A DNA stretch of 64,000 nucleotides from Acidobacteriota bacterium (GTDB lineage: Bacteria; Acidobacteriota; Blastocatellia; Pyrinomonadales; Pyrinomonadaceae), in the NCBI GenBank assembly GCA_019639155.1, contig JAHBSJ010000001.1, positions 124,001-188,000 on the forward strand, in the 5' to 3' direction. The notes beneath the pieces were generated by a model, which was not told where the DNA came from, searched no databases, and was given only the letters and a program-made list of their open reading frames with translations. Positions 26,811-35,458 of this stretch are shown in pieces (position 1 is the stretch's first letter; the number at the start of each line of letters is the position of its first letter). Position numbers and translations under genes: made by a program.

Positions 26811-28016
26811 TCAAGCAGCCTCCTCGGCGTTGGATTCTGCTTCCTCTATCAGGTCGGTCATTAGACCGCGTGCCCCGCGGTGCTCGACTATGTGACGATA
26901 AAAAACGGTTACCACAGCTACGATCGGTATCGACAAAAAGACGCCGGGAATGCCCGCGACCTGCTCGCCTGCAAGTACGGAAAGAATGATCGCCAACGGA
27001 TGCAAGTGTATTCCGCCGCGAACTATTCGAGGATACGAGACGTAGTCGTGAAAGATCCTCAATACAATAAGGAATATCGCAGCATAAAGAGCCTTCCACG
27101 GATCATCGCCGAAGAATGCTGTCAGTGTGACGACGATGCCTACGGTCAGTGGACCCAGCAGCGGCACGAACTCAAAGATCCCCGCCATGATCCCCAGCAA
27201 AAGAGCATACTTCAGCCCAAAGAGATAAAACCCGATGGTACAAATGGTCCCGATAAGAAAACACGAGATCAACTGAGCCCGCGTATATGCGGCAAGCGTA
27301 GTATTCACGTCTGCCATTACGACCTCAGCCCGATATCGCCAGCGGCCGGCGGGAAACATTCGGAGGATCGCCAGACGGAACTGATTAACGTCTTTGAGAA
27401 AGAAGAATGAAAGTACAGGCACGAGGACGAACCACGGAATATATTTTACCGAGACGATCACGAAACCGCCGACCGCGGTTGTGATCTCACCTCCCAATTC
27501 CGAAACTCGCCTGTTGATGTTCTCCTGGACCTCTTCCGGAATTCGCAGACGTTCGAAACGCTGATTGAGCTCACGCGCCCGCTCACTGAACATCCTTCCG
27601 TAAGTAGGGAGATTTGATCCGAATTCCCTTGCCTGGTCCACAACTCTCGGAGCGATGTTAGAGATGGCGTAGCCGATGACCGCGAAAACAAAAATGTATG
27701 CAATGCCTATCGCCAGAGACCTCGGCATAAATCGATCGATACCCCTGTCCTTGAACGGCTTGCGGATCAGCCGAACAAGCGGATCCATCAGATACGCGAA
27801 AAATACCGAAAGTACGATGAGAAAGAATAGATAGCTGAGCGACTGAACAATGCCCTGAAGAAATCCTGCTACGAACAGCAGTATCAGTGTGATCACCACG
27901 ACACGGATGATCGAACGGATCGGCGGCGAAGCAGGATCTATCGCGACCTTTATAGGCTTTTCTTTTTCCGATTCGTGAAAAACGGCACTGGTTCTGGGGG
28001 GTTCGATATCAGCCAT
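26811..28016 (-). CDS. AI-2E family transporter
   Basis: Polytopic inner-membrane protein of the AI-2E/PerM family, 401 residues. An N-terminal cytoplasmic stretch is followed by pairs of helices (ITLILLFVAGFLQGIVQSL and following), a long central extracytoplasmic or peripheral segment (about 110-190) and a C-terminal block with GIFEFVPLLGPLTVGI and VSYPRIVRGGIHLHPLAIIL, which is the family signature. Members export small solutes or autoinducers, or act as Na/H antiporters; the substrate here is unknown. The 39-residue peptide gene follows by one base. Confidence 0.9.
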   Translation of the reverse strand: MADIEPPRTSAVFHESEKEKPIKVAIDPASPPIRSIIRVVVITLILLFVAGFLQGIVQSLSYLFFLIVLSVFFAYLMDPLVRLIRKPFKDRGIDRFMPRSLAIGIAYIFVFAVIGYAISNIAPRVVDQAREFGSNLPTYGRMFSERARELNQRFERLRIPEEVQENINRRVSELGGEITTAVGGFVIVSVKYIPWFVLVPVLSFFFLKDVNQFRLAILRMFPAGRWRYRAEVVMADVNTTLAAYTRAQLISCFLIGTICTIGFYLFGLKYALLLGIMAGIFEFVPLLGPLTVGIVVTLTAFFGDDPWKALYAAIFLIVLRIFHDYVSYPRIVRGGIHLHPLAIILSVLAGEQVAGIPGVFLSIPIVAVVTVFYRHIVEHRGARGLMTDLIEEAESNAEEAA

Positions 28017-28031
28017 TCGAGATATATTACG

Positions 28032-28463
28032 TCATTTCGCCGCCGCCGAGTTCGAATTTTCCGCCGTTCCGGGCTTGGAATAATTTTCGACCGAAAACCT
28101 CTCGTAGAGAGCCAACATATTCTTCGGCGGCAATTTTGTGTTGGATCCGATCAGGAAAGCCTTGCCGTCCTCGGCCGAAACGCGACGGTTTGCGTCAGTA
28201 GTGTTTACGCGAATTACGCCCTTATCTTCAGCATCAATATTGCCTCCGTCCTTTCGTCGCAGGACGTATATGAACTCAAAATCGGCTGTACGCATCGCCT
28301 CAATGTCATCGGCAATGGTCGGCACCTTGCGTTCAACATTGCTCGCGGGCGGCTCAGCATTCCCCGATCGCAGAATGCGTTCATCAGGTCCGCATCCCGT
28401 GAAAACCAGTGCAATGCCCGTCAGCAAGCCTGAGAATCGCCAACGCCGCACGACAATTTTCAT
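28032..28463 (-). CDS. Small lipoprotein
   Basis: A 143-residue lipoprotein from ATG 28463, four bases after the stop of the upstream STT3-like gene. The signal MKIVVRRWRFSGLLTGIALVF ends with lipobox FTGC. The mature part is short and mixed (FEFIYVLRRKDGGNIDAED, FLIGSNTKLPPKNMLALYERF) with an Ala/Asn tail and no catalytic motif. An open frame to 28520 overlaps the upstream gene and is not needed. Operon position suggests a link to the membrane glycosyltransferase-like protein; function unknown. Confidence 0.68.
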   Translation of the reverse strand: MKIVVRRWRFSGLLTGIALVFTGCGPDERILRSGNAEPPASNVERKVPTIADDIEAMRTADFEFIYVLRRKDGGNIDAEDKGVIRVNTTDANRRVSAEDGKAFLIGSNTKLPPKNMLALYERFSVENYSKPGTAENSNSAAAK

Positions 28464-28467
28464 GCAT

Positions 28468-30279
28468 TCAAGCGTTCTCTTCATTCGTGTCGGCAGTGTT
28501 ATCTTTGCGTTCGAGATCATCTAGTATTTGTTTCTCTTCGTCGGTCTCGGGTTCTTCTGTCTCGTCGGGCGGATCTCCTTTTTCCGGTCTGATCCTGAAC
28601 AGCCTCGCCTCGTCATCCTCGTAGATCGTCTCAACCCAACCGCTTTCGAGCATCTTTGCGATCATGTCGGTGTTCTCACGGGCGTCAGCGAAAATGTAGT
28701 TTGATCCGAATCTTTCCCTGATCAGAGGAGCGGGGTCATCCACCCTGCCTTCCGTAATATCTTTCAGCAGTTTATACAATTCAGGATCTGCCGAGTACAA
28801 GTAATTCGGGTCAAGTCCGTAAACGTAGCGATGCTTTGTGTTGTAAAAAAACAACTTTGGAAAATCATCCCATGTGCAGTTAAAGATGATCTCGCCCGGC
28901 GGGATGTTGTCTGCGCCGGTCTCGTCAAGAGCGGTTGCCCAGTCCATAGCACGCCGATAACGGTCGGCATTCTCGTTGCTGGCTATCATATCGACCATAC
29001 CTGCCTCATCAAATCCCCAGCGATGCAGCCCAACGAGGTTATAGAACCAAAATGAGGTCAATAGGGCTCCCACGACCCACGGAGCCGCCTTCTTTCCGGC
29101 GTCCAGCCACGACTGCTTTTCGCTGGGCTTGGCCACATCGAGGAATGGATCGATATCGCGTTGGAATTCCTCCGGCAGTTCCCGGACACGCGGCGCCGTG
29201 AAAGCGTTGTATGCAAACGCGGCAAAAAGGATCGCAAACGGCGGAAAGTACTCAGCAAACCGTTTTGACCTGAACTGAGCCGCGAGCAGCACCGTGGTAA
29301 ACATTAGAAAGAATGTTGCTTTCTCGGGCAGCTTGGCATCCCGCGGGACGAACAAAATGTAGCCGATCAACATTGCCAGTAATGCGACCGGAAATACCAT
29401 CATCAGTTCCATTCCCGTGTACGGATACCATTCCATTCCGACAGCGACAGCGAAGTCGGAACCGACCTTGAACTTCGTCCAAAAATGTTCAAAGAAGAGC
29501 TTCAGGTTGTTTGGGAAATACGGGTTTATGATGTTTCCCAGGATCATGCCCGCCAACGTGTAAGCGAGAGGCCGCCATTCGAAACGCCGTTCATTCCATG
29601 CGATGATGATCGTCCAAAAGAACGCGGCAAAAAGCAGCAGCGGGAACAGGCTGTAAGTCCATACGAACGCAAACATCAGCGGCAGCAGCCAAACATACTT
29701 CCGTTGGAATAGCAGGTGAATTCCCAGCACCGTGATGATGATTGTCAGCGGCGGGGCTTTTGCCATGTTCATTCGGAAATAGAACATGTTCGAGCAGGTC
29801 AGTATCGCGATCAGCCAGATCAGTTGGTGCTTTATGCCGTACCGATAGATCAGCCAATATACCGAAAATATCGCTGCGACCGCGAAGAATATCGTCGCCA
29901 CCTTCGCCGCCATCACCGGCTCGAAAAACCATAAGAAAGGTATCTGCAGCAGATGGAAAAGGAAATGATGGTCTGCGTAATCGTCAGGATTCAGGACGGT
30001 CAGCGGCAGCCATTCAAAGCGTGGCAGCCCATTTCCCGAACTGAGGCTTTCCCAAAGCATCGCGGACCAGCGAATGTGATAATAGCCGTCCCAATCACCG
30101 CAGCAGATCGCATCCGTCCTCGTTTGCAAATAGGTCATCACCATCGTGATGGCTATCAGCCCGAATATCAGATAAACGGCACGCGTCGCAGCTTCGGTTT
30201 CGAAATACTCCGCCCAGGTCTGCTTTTTCGGCTCTTCCAATTGAGTTTCAGGCTTCTCTTCTTCGAAATTTTCTTCCAT
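28468..30279 (-). CDS. STT3-like GT-C membrane glycosyltransferase candidate
   Basis: A 603-residue protein with an acidic cytoplasmic N terminus, about twelve transmembrane helices and a soluble C-terminal domain. The first external loop CCGDWDGYYHIRWSAM, with Asp residues, and the next DDYADHHFLFHLLQIPF loop match the layout of oligosaccharyltransferase STT3 and related GT-C enzymes. The C-terminal domain contains FNCTWDDFPKLFFYNTKH and ends in an acidic tail. It may transfer a lipid-linked sugar or sugar chain. No WWDYG-type motif was found, so protein glycosylation is unproven. Confidence 0.72.
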   Translation of the reverse strand: MEENFEEEKPETQLEEPKKQTWAEYFETEAATRAVYLIFGLIAITMVMTYLQTRTDAICCGDWDGYYHIRWSAMLWESLSSGNGLPRFEWLPLTVLNPDDYADHHFLFHLLQIPFLWFFEPVMAAKVATIFFAVAAIFSVYWLIYRYGIKHQLIWLIAILTCSNMFYFRMNMAKAPPLTIIITVLGIHLLFQRKYVWLLPLMFAFVWTYSLFPLLLFAAFFWTIIIAWNERRFEWRPLAYTLAGMILGNIINPYFPNNLKLFFEHFWTKFKVGSDFAVAVGMEWYPYTGMELMMVFPVALLAMLIGYILFVPRDAKLPEKATFFLMFTTVLLAAQFRSKRFAEYFPPFAILFAAFAYNAFTAPRVRELPEEFQRDIDPFLDVAKPSEKQSWLDAGKKAAPWVVGALLTSFWFYNLVGLHRWGFDEAGMVDMIASNENADRYRRAMDWATALDETGADNIPPGEIIFNCTWDDFPKLFFYNTKHRYVYGLDPNYLYSADPELYKLLKDITEGRVDDPAPLIRERFGSNYIFADARENTDMIAKMLESGWVETIYEDDEARLFRIRPEKGDPPDETEEPETDEEKQILDDLERKDNTADTNEENA

Positions 30280-30407
30280 CTATTGTTCTATCGGAACTTG
30301 CGAGAATTAAACGCAAAAGTATCACGCGAAATCGACGCCGGGCAAGCCATAAGTACAAGACCGCGGTTTGATGCTTGTTTACACCCTGTTAGAATCGGGA
30401 ATTTGCT

Positions 30408-31046
30408 ATGTATCCTCAGGGCAATCTCTTCATACCAGCTTCACACGGCCGTTTAGAAGCGATACTCAAGGACCCGTCAGTCGAACGCCGCGGCGTAGCC
30501 CTGGTTTGTCATCCGCATCCGCTCGGCGGCGGGACCATGCACAACAAGGTGGTCTTTCGTGCCGCCGCGGGACTGAATGACGCAGGACTGACCGTGATCC
30601 GATTCAATTTTCGCGGTGTCGGGCTTTCGACCGGCGTACATAACGAGATCGAAGGCGGAGTTCAGGATGTTCGCGACGCATTGCAATTCCTTGCCGGCGA
30701 ATATCCCGGCGAAGACATCACGCTGGCAGGGTTCTCATTCGGCTCGCGAACCGGCATGCAAGTTGGAATGTCAGACGATCGGGTTAAACGACTGATATCG
30801 ATAGGCACGCCGGTCGAAAAATACAATGATTACGATTTTTTGACCGCCGTTACCAAACCTATACTGTTCGTCCACGGAACCGAAGATGAATTCTGCTCGG
30901 TTCAGAGCCTAAGGAGTTTGACAGATCGGATACCGCATGCGGATGTTGTGCTATTCGAGAACAGCGGACACTTTTTTGACGAACATCTGCAGGAACTGCG
31001 CGAGACCGTCCGTGACTGGACGCTCAAGAAACTTCAAACAGGATGA
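30408..31046 (+). CDS. Alpha/beta hydrolase
   Basis: A 212-residue cytoplasmic hydrolase with a minimal fold. Oxyanion strand CHPHPLGGGTMHNK, VIRFNFRGVGLSTG, nucleophile elbow GFSFGS (Ser110), the Asp loop HGTEDEFCS and catalytic His in NSGHFFDEH are in order. This CHPHPxxGGxM type is found in hydrolases acting on small esters; substrate unknown. The stop codon lies within an 'acaggatgaaca' repeat. Confidence 0.9.
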   Translation: MYPQGNLFIPASHGRLEAILKDPSVERRGVALVCHPHPLGGGTMHNKVVFRAAAGLNDAGLTVIRFNFRGVGLSTGVHNEIEGGVQDVRDALQFLAGEYPGEDITLAGFSFGSRTGMQVGMSDDRVKRLISIGTPVEKYNDYDFLTAVTKPILFVHGTEDEFCSVQSLRSLTDRIPHADVVLFENSGHFFDEHLQELRETVRDWTLKKLQTG

Positions 31047-31094
31047 ACACGATCAGGAGAACAGAGTAAGAAAAAATTATCCTGTTCATCCTGT
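31038..31094. repeat. Inverted repeat of the acaggatgaaca family
   Basis: ACAGGATGAACA (31038-31049) pairs perfectly with TGTTCATCCTGT (31083-31094). A second pair, AGTAAGAAA (31065-31073) and TTTCTTACT (31106-31114), interlocks with it, so the four segments alternate as in a pseudoknot. The element spans from the hydrolase stop codon to the next start at 31116. Confidence 0.8.
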
Positions 31095-31115
31095 CTATCA
31101 TGTTATTTCTTACTT

Positions 31116-31502
31116 ATGGAACAAACGATCAGAGACGCGGCCATACGGCTGACAATGATGCCGCGAGATACAAATGCTCACGGGACCGTATTCGGCGGCA
31201 TAATTTTGAGCTATATCGACGTTGCAGGCGCAGTCGAGGCGGGCAGGCATACAAAACACGATCGGTTTGTTACGGTCGCCATGAAAGAGGTGATCTTTCA
31301 CGAACCGGTCTTTATGGGCGATCTGGTCAGCTTCTATGCCGAAACAATGAAGGTCGGCAATACGTCCATCACCGTTCATGTGGTCGTAGAGGCGGAGCGC
31401 TTCGGTAGTCAGGGACAGCAGGTCAAGGTCACTGAAGCGGAGGTCGTATATGTGGCGATCAACCAGTTTCGTGAGAAGGTCGTGATCGGCGGCAAGAACT
31501 AG
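31116..31502 (+). CDS. Acyl-CoA thioesterase, YciA-like hotdog protein
   Basis: A 128-residue single hotdog domain. DTNAHGTVFGGIILSYIDVAG holds the helix with the conserved Asn/His and catalytic Asp region, and FHEPVFMGDLVSFYAE follows, as in YciA-type acyl-CoA hydrolases. It acts as an oligomer in the cytoplasm to free CoA from acyl chains. The four last bases overlap the convergent SxtJ-like gene. Confidence 0.92.
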   Translation: MEQTIRDAAIRLTMMPRDTNAHGTVFGGIILSYIDVAGAVEAGRHTKHDRFVTVAMKEVIFHEPVFMGDLVSFYAETMKVGNTSITVHVVVEAERFGSQGQQVKVTEAEVVYVAINQFREKVVIGGKN

Positions 31503-31930
31503 AACTGGCGTTCGTATCTTTCAGAACCTTCGATAACGGGCAGGTCGACCCAGTAGGTGTCCCCAACCGGCTTTTTCAAATGCAGCCGGTCGCGGCCGAT
31601 AACCTGGCCGAGAATACGCATTGGGGTAAAAACAAGGAAATAGATCAAGGACATAATGACCCTGCTCATTATATTTCCCATCACATAGGCGATACTCAGC
31701 CATGCCCAGTAGAAAGGAAGCCCAAGTTTGGTTCCGGTCAGGCCGATCGCACCGACGACAACACCGATTCCCATCGCCCACAGTCCGAATGTCTCGTTCT
31801 TTGTCAGAAGCCAACTGAAAGGCCAAAAATACTTGACCAACCCAATTACCATGAAACCTCCCATGAAAACGGCTCCGAACGATCGGAGTTCGCGTTTTCC
31901 TGGTTTCCAATTGAGGTGAACGAAAGGCAT
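31499..31930 (-). CDS. SxtJ-like membrane protein
   Basis: A 143-residue protein with three to four transmembrane helices (SFGAVFMGGFMVIGLVKYFW, LWAMGIGVVVGAIGL, MSRVIMSLIYFLVFTPMRIL) and a conserved-looking tail with DRLHLKKPVGDTYW. This pattern is that of the SxtJ family, known next to the carbamoyltransferase SxtI in saxitoxin clusters and beside carbamoyltransferases elsewhere. Function is not established. It is the last gene of a four-gene unit, 6 bases after the SxtK-like gene. Confidence 0.82.
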   Translation of the reverse strand: MPFVHLNWKPGKRELRSFGAVFMGGFMVIGLVKYFWPFSWLLTKNETFGLWAMGIGVVVGAIGLTGTKLGLPFYWAWLSIAYVMGNIMSRVIMSLIYFLVFTPMRILGQVIGRDRLHLKKPVGDTYWVDLPVIEGSERYERQF

Positions 31931-31936
31931 CGGTTC

Positions 31937-32104
31937 TTAGAACAGCGTGTAGATGAACGGAGCGGCCGCACCGCCGCCGACGGCTCCCAAGATGATCAAA
32001 CCGGCGAGCAGCAATACTACAATGATTATCGGAGTCAGCCAATAAGCCTTGTGCTCGCGCACAAAAAGCCAAAACTCCGAGATGATGTTATTCCTTCGCG
32101 GCAT
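31937..32104 (-). CDS. SxtK-like / DUF5989 small membrane protein, 55 aa
   Basis: Starts at ATG 32104, overlapping the 3' end of the carbamoyltransferase gene (which stops at 32107) by close apposition, and ends at TAA 31937-31939. The protein starts MPRRNNIISEFWLFVREHK, continues with one long hydrophobic helix (LTPIIIVVLLLAGLIIL) and a Gly/Ala turn before a short tail. Small proteins of this form sit between SxtI-type carbamoyltransferases and SxtJ in other genomes. Role unknown; probably a membrane partner. Confidence 0.75.
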   Translation of the reverse strand: MPRRNNIISEFWLFVREHKAYWLTPIIIVVLLLAGLIILGAVGGGAAAPFIYTLF

Positions 32105-32106
32105 CT

Positions 32107-33933
32107 TTAGTCGAGTTTGAACTCTGCCCTGTATTCTTCAGCTCCGGGCATAGGCGGCTGATCTTCTTTAAGGCAGATCACATCTTCCAAAACAAGTGCG
32201 TCCATGTCTGTGTACATGAAGCACTTATAGGCCTCCTCCGGGCGGCAGACGATCGGTTCGCCTCGGATATTGAAAGAGGTATTAACGACCGCTCCGCAGC
32301 CTGTTCGACGTTCGAACGCCTTCAGGATGTCATAGTATCGCGGGCTCCGCGACCGGTCAACGGTCTGGATTCGTGCGGAATAGTCAACGTGTGTGATCGC
32401 GGGCAGATCTGAACGCAGCACCTTTAGCTTTTCAATGCCGAACAGTCCGTCGTCCCCGTTAACTTCGGGCCGGCGAATCTCTTCCCGAACCGGTGCGACA
32501 AGCAGCATATACGGGCTCTCGGTCTCAAGTTCGAAATAATCACTCGCCCGCTCTGCCAAAACGCTCGGCGCAAAGGGCCGGAACGATTCGCGAAACTTGA
32601 TCTTCAGGTTCATCTTCGACTGCATGTCAGGATTTCGCGGATCGCCGATGATGCTGCGGCCGCCAAGGGCACGCGGCCCGAATTCCATCCTTCCCTGAAA
32701 CAGCCCGACGACGTTTCCGGAATCGAGCAGCTCCGCGATCCTATCGCAAAGCTCCACATCGTTGTCAAATCTCTTGTAGACAGCACTGGCCGAGTCTAAG
32801 TATTCGACGATCTCGTCATTAGAGAATTTCGGCCCGAGATATGACCCAAACTGGCTGTCCGGTGATTCAGGTATTCGCGAATTGTCGAATATCTGATGCC
32901 AAGCAAAAAGCGCTCCGCCGAGGCTCCCGCCCGCGTCGCCCGCAGCGGGCTGCAGCCAGACGTTTTTGAAAGGCCCTTCGCGTTGAATGATTCCGTTCGC
33001 GACGCAGTTCAATGCCACACCGCCCGCCATACAGAGGTTTTCCATACCGGTTTCCTGATGCACATGGCGTACGATACGCATCATGACGTCCTCGGTAACC
33101 TTCTGGATACTGGCGGCGATGTCCATATGGAATTGCGTCAGTTCGGATTCAGCACCGCGCGGTTCCCGGCCGAAGAGGTTATGAAACTTGGGACCTGTCA
33201 TCGTAAGCCCCGCGCAATAGTTGAAATACGATTGATCCAGCCAGAATGAGCCGTCCTCCTTGATGTCGATCAGATGCTCGCGGATCAGATGCTCGTATTT
33301 GGGCTCGCCGTAGGGTGCAAGACCCATCAGCTTGTACTCGCCGGAATTGACCTTGAAGCCCGTGTAATAAGTGAACGCACTATATAGAAGTCCCAGCGAA
33401 TGCGGGAATCTGATCTCGCGGCGGAGTTCGATGTGATTGCCGCGGCCGACGCCCCATGTGCTCGTACTCCATTCGCCTACGCCGTCGAAGGTGATGATCG
33501 CAGCTTCTTCGAACGGCGACGGAAAGAAAGCACTTGCTGCGTGTGAGCCGTGATGTGTCGTGAAATAGATCGGCCCATCGTATTCGTTGTTCAGCCCTTT
33601 GTCGATCTCACGCGGCATAAAGAGTTTCTGATTAAGCCACAGCGGCAACGCCATCATGAACGACCGCAAGCCAAACGGAGCATAAGCAAGATAGGTCTCC
33701 ATCAGCCGCTCGAATTTCAGAAAAGGCTTGTCGTAGAAGACGACCGCATCGAGTTCCGACGGCAGGATGCCGGCTTCCCGCAAACAGTAATCAATGGCAT
33801 TCGTCGGGAAATTGTAATCGTGCTTGATGCGCGTGAAACGCTCCTCTTGCGCCGCGGCGACAATGCGCCCATCGACGACGATGGCCGCTGCGCTGTCGTG
33901 ATAAAAAGCTGATATACCGAGAATACTCGTCAA
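32107..33933 (-). CDS. NodU/CmcH-family carbamoyltransferase (SxtI-like)
   Basis: O-carbamoyltransferase using carbamoyl phosphate and ATP, 608 residues, full length. The N-terminal Kae1-like domain starts ILGISAFYHDSAAAIV and carries metal-site His residues in TTHHGSHAASAF (His127/128 and His131). The C-terminal YrdC-like domain has GRMEFGPRALGGRSII and FRPFAPSVL. The acceptor is unknown, likely a sugar or polyketide hydroxyl. It sits between an SGNH hydrolase and the SxtK/SxtJ-like pair, all tightly spaced on one strand. Confidence 0.93.
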   Translation of the reverse strand: MTSILGISAFYHDSAAAIVVDGRIVAAAQEERFTRIKHDYNFPTNAIDYCLREAGILPSELDAVVFYDKPFLKFERLMETYLAYAPFGLRSFMMALPLWLNQKLFMPREIDKGLNNEYDGPIYFTTHHGSHAASAFFPSPFEEAAIITFDGVGEWSTSTWGVGRGNHIELRREIRFPHSLGLLYSAFTYYTGFKVNSGEYKLMGLAPYGEPKYEHLIREHLIDIKEDGSFWLDQSYFNYCAGLTMTGPKFHNLFGREPRGAESELTQFHMDIAASIQKVTEDVMMRIVRHVHQETGMENLCMAGGVALNCVANGIIQREGPFKNVWLQPAAGDAGGSLGGALFAWHQIFDNSRIPESPDSQFGSYLGPKFSNDEIVEYLDSASAVYKRFDNDVELCDRIAELLDSGNVVGLFQGRMEFGPRALGGRSIIGDPRNPDMQSKMNLKIKFRESFRPFAPSVLAERASDYFELETESPYMLLVAPVREEIRRPEVNGDDGLFGIEKLKVLRSDLPAITHVDYSARIQTVDRSRSPRYYDILKAFERRTGCGAVVNTSFNIRGEPIVCRPEEAYKCFMYTDMDALVLEDVICLKEDQPPMPGAEEYRAEFKLD

Positions 33934-33944
33934 TTTTCTCTCTC

Positions 33945-34958
33945 TTAACGCCGAAATTCTTTCAGTTGGTCATACACGACCTGGTGTCCCGCTTCGCTGA
34001 GATGCATCGGATCTGCAAACAGGAATGCCGACGACGGCCGTGGAAGCCGCCGAAAAGCGTCGCGCGTATCGACGTATTGAATGCCCTTTGCTTTGAGATA
34101 TTCGATCATCTTGTCCTGCGGCGAAAAATCGCCGCCTTCCTTTCTGAGTTGAAACTCATATGGATTCAGGAACACGACAAATTTGCCGTTCCGCTGTTTC
34201 ACGAGGTCGTTGATCTTTTCGATCGGTTCCAGTATTTCCGCAGTTCTTTCGCTCGCGGCGTTCATCAATGACATGTCCCATTCGAAATATCGCCGCGACG
34301 GATCGGTGGTGAGTCCGGTTATCAGCACATACAGCTTGGATCGCGGCCCCAGAAATTCGTTCATTCCGGCAAATGCAGAAGCTATCAAACGTTTGACCCC
34401 GGCTAGCCCGCTCGCGGAGGCGGGTTTCTCTTCTGACTGTCCAATTTCCCTGAAATCATTCAGGCAGTAGAACAAAATGACCTCATCGATCTCAGGGTGC
34501 TCCGATAAGGCCCGCTCGGCCGTTCGCAAATAATCCGGCAGCGAGAAACCGTTTACCGCTGCATTGTAAACAATTATAGAACCGTCCGAACTTCGCAACA
34601 GGCCTGCGAATGTCTGCTCCTCAGGAACGCCGACACCGAACGTCACGGAGTCACCCAACAGAAGTATCGCCTTTTCTGCTCGCGGATAACGATAATTCTC
34701 GGGCACCCGAAAGCCGTTCGAATCCGAAAATACCGTCGCCCCGAAAGACACTCCTTGCGAGTTCGGAGCATTTGCGACCGGCCTGCCCGATGCATCGAGG
34801 ATCATGAAGTCCTTGCTGGTCTTTCTAAGATTGATCTCCAAGAAAGTCCTGCAAAAGAGTTCAGCGATCCCAAGCACTGCCAGGCAAATGATCACGGAAA
34901 CCGCTGTCAAAAGCAGTTTCTTTAGAACACCCGACAGTCGTCCCGGTTCATCGGTCAC
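33945..34958 (-). CDS. Membrane-anchored SGNH hydrolase-like protein
   Basis: A 337-residue protein with an N-terminal anchor helix (LLLTAVSVIICLAVLGIAEL) and an extracytoplasmic SGNH domain. LLLGDSVTFGVG bears the nucleophile Ser104, YCLNDF the block III Asn, and DPMHLSEAGH the Asp-His pair. Such domains O-acylate or de-acylate glycans. It is the first gene of the carbamoyltransferase cassette, 11 bases upstream of that gene, so it probably modifies the same product. Confidence 0.85.
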   Translation of the reverse strand: MTDEPGRLSGVLKKLLLTAVSVIICLAVLGIAELFCRTFLEINLRKTSKDFMILDASGRPVANAPNSQGVSFGATVFSDSNGFRVPENYRYPRAEKAILLLGDSVTFGVGVPEEQTFAGLLRSSDGSIIVYNAAVNGFSLPDYLRTAERALSEHPEIDEVILFYCLNDFREIGQSEEKPASASGLAGVKRLIASAFAGMNEFLGPRSKLYVLITGLTTDPSRRYFEWDMSLMNAASERTAEILEPIEKINDLVKQRNGKFVVFLNPYEFQLRKEGGDFSPQDKMIEYLKAKGIQYVDTRDAFRRLPRPSSAFLFADPMHLSEAGHQVVYDQLKEFRR

Positions 34959-35108
34959 AGATAGATTAGAAGATACCGAATTATGCTTGTCAAAGCAGAT
35001 CCACGCCGAGGGACGATCGTCGCTGCCTCGGCTTCAGGCGGGCAACTTGCCTAAAGCGTTTCGGTATGCAAAATTCAAATATGTACGCAAATTTAAGGAG
35101 GGCTTAAA

Positions 35109-35441
35109 ATGCCGACAATTACAGCAGAGATTGCTTCGGGCTCCGTTTTCTTTGACGCCGAGACGGGAAAGAAACTGGTCCTGGCTCTTGAGGACAATGG
35201 GGTCGATATACTTCACAGATGCGGCGGCAACGCACGCTGCACCACCTGCCGCGTCGAGGTCATCGAAGGCGACGCCGGTGAAATGGGCGAGGCGGAACAG
35301 GCCATTTTATCAACAAAAGGCGACCTCGCACCGAACACGCGGCTATCGTGTCAGATACGCTGCGACGGCGATCTGCACGTCAAGGTCGTAAATCAGGCAA
35401 GCGTAACGGGAATGGATGCGGGCACACGCCCCGTAGATTGA
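35109..35441 (+). CDS. 2Fe-2S ferredoxin
   Basis: A 110-residue plant-type ferredoxin with a [2Fe-2S] cluster. The four ligands Cys38, Cys44, Cys47 and Cys81 follow the CX5CX2C...C spacing (HRCGGNARCTTCRVE and LSCQIRC). The start has an ideal AAGGAGGG site. The electron partner is unknown. The SOD gene begins 17 bases after its stop, so the two are likely co-transcribed. Confidence 0.94.
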   Translation: MPTITAEIASGSVFFDAETGKKLVLALEDNGVDILHRCGGNARCTTCRVEVIEGDAGEMGEAEQAILSTKGDLAPNTRLSCQIRCDGDLHVKVVNQASVTGMDAGTRPVD

Positions 35442-35458
35442 TAACGGGAGTAAGAATT

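Noticed and set aside
35348..35458. Longer SOD start
   Set aside because: It overlaps the ferredoxin gene and is not SOD sequence; 35459 has a ribosome site.
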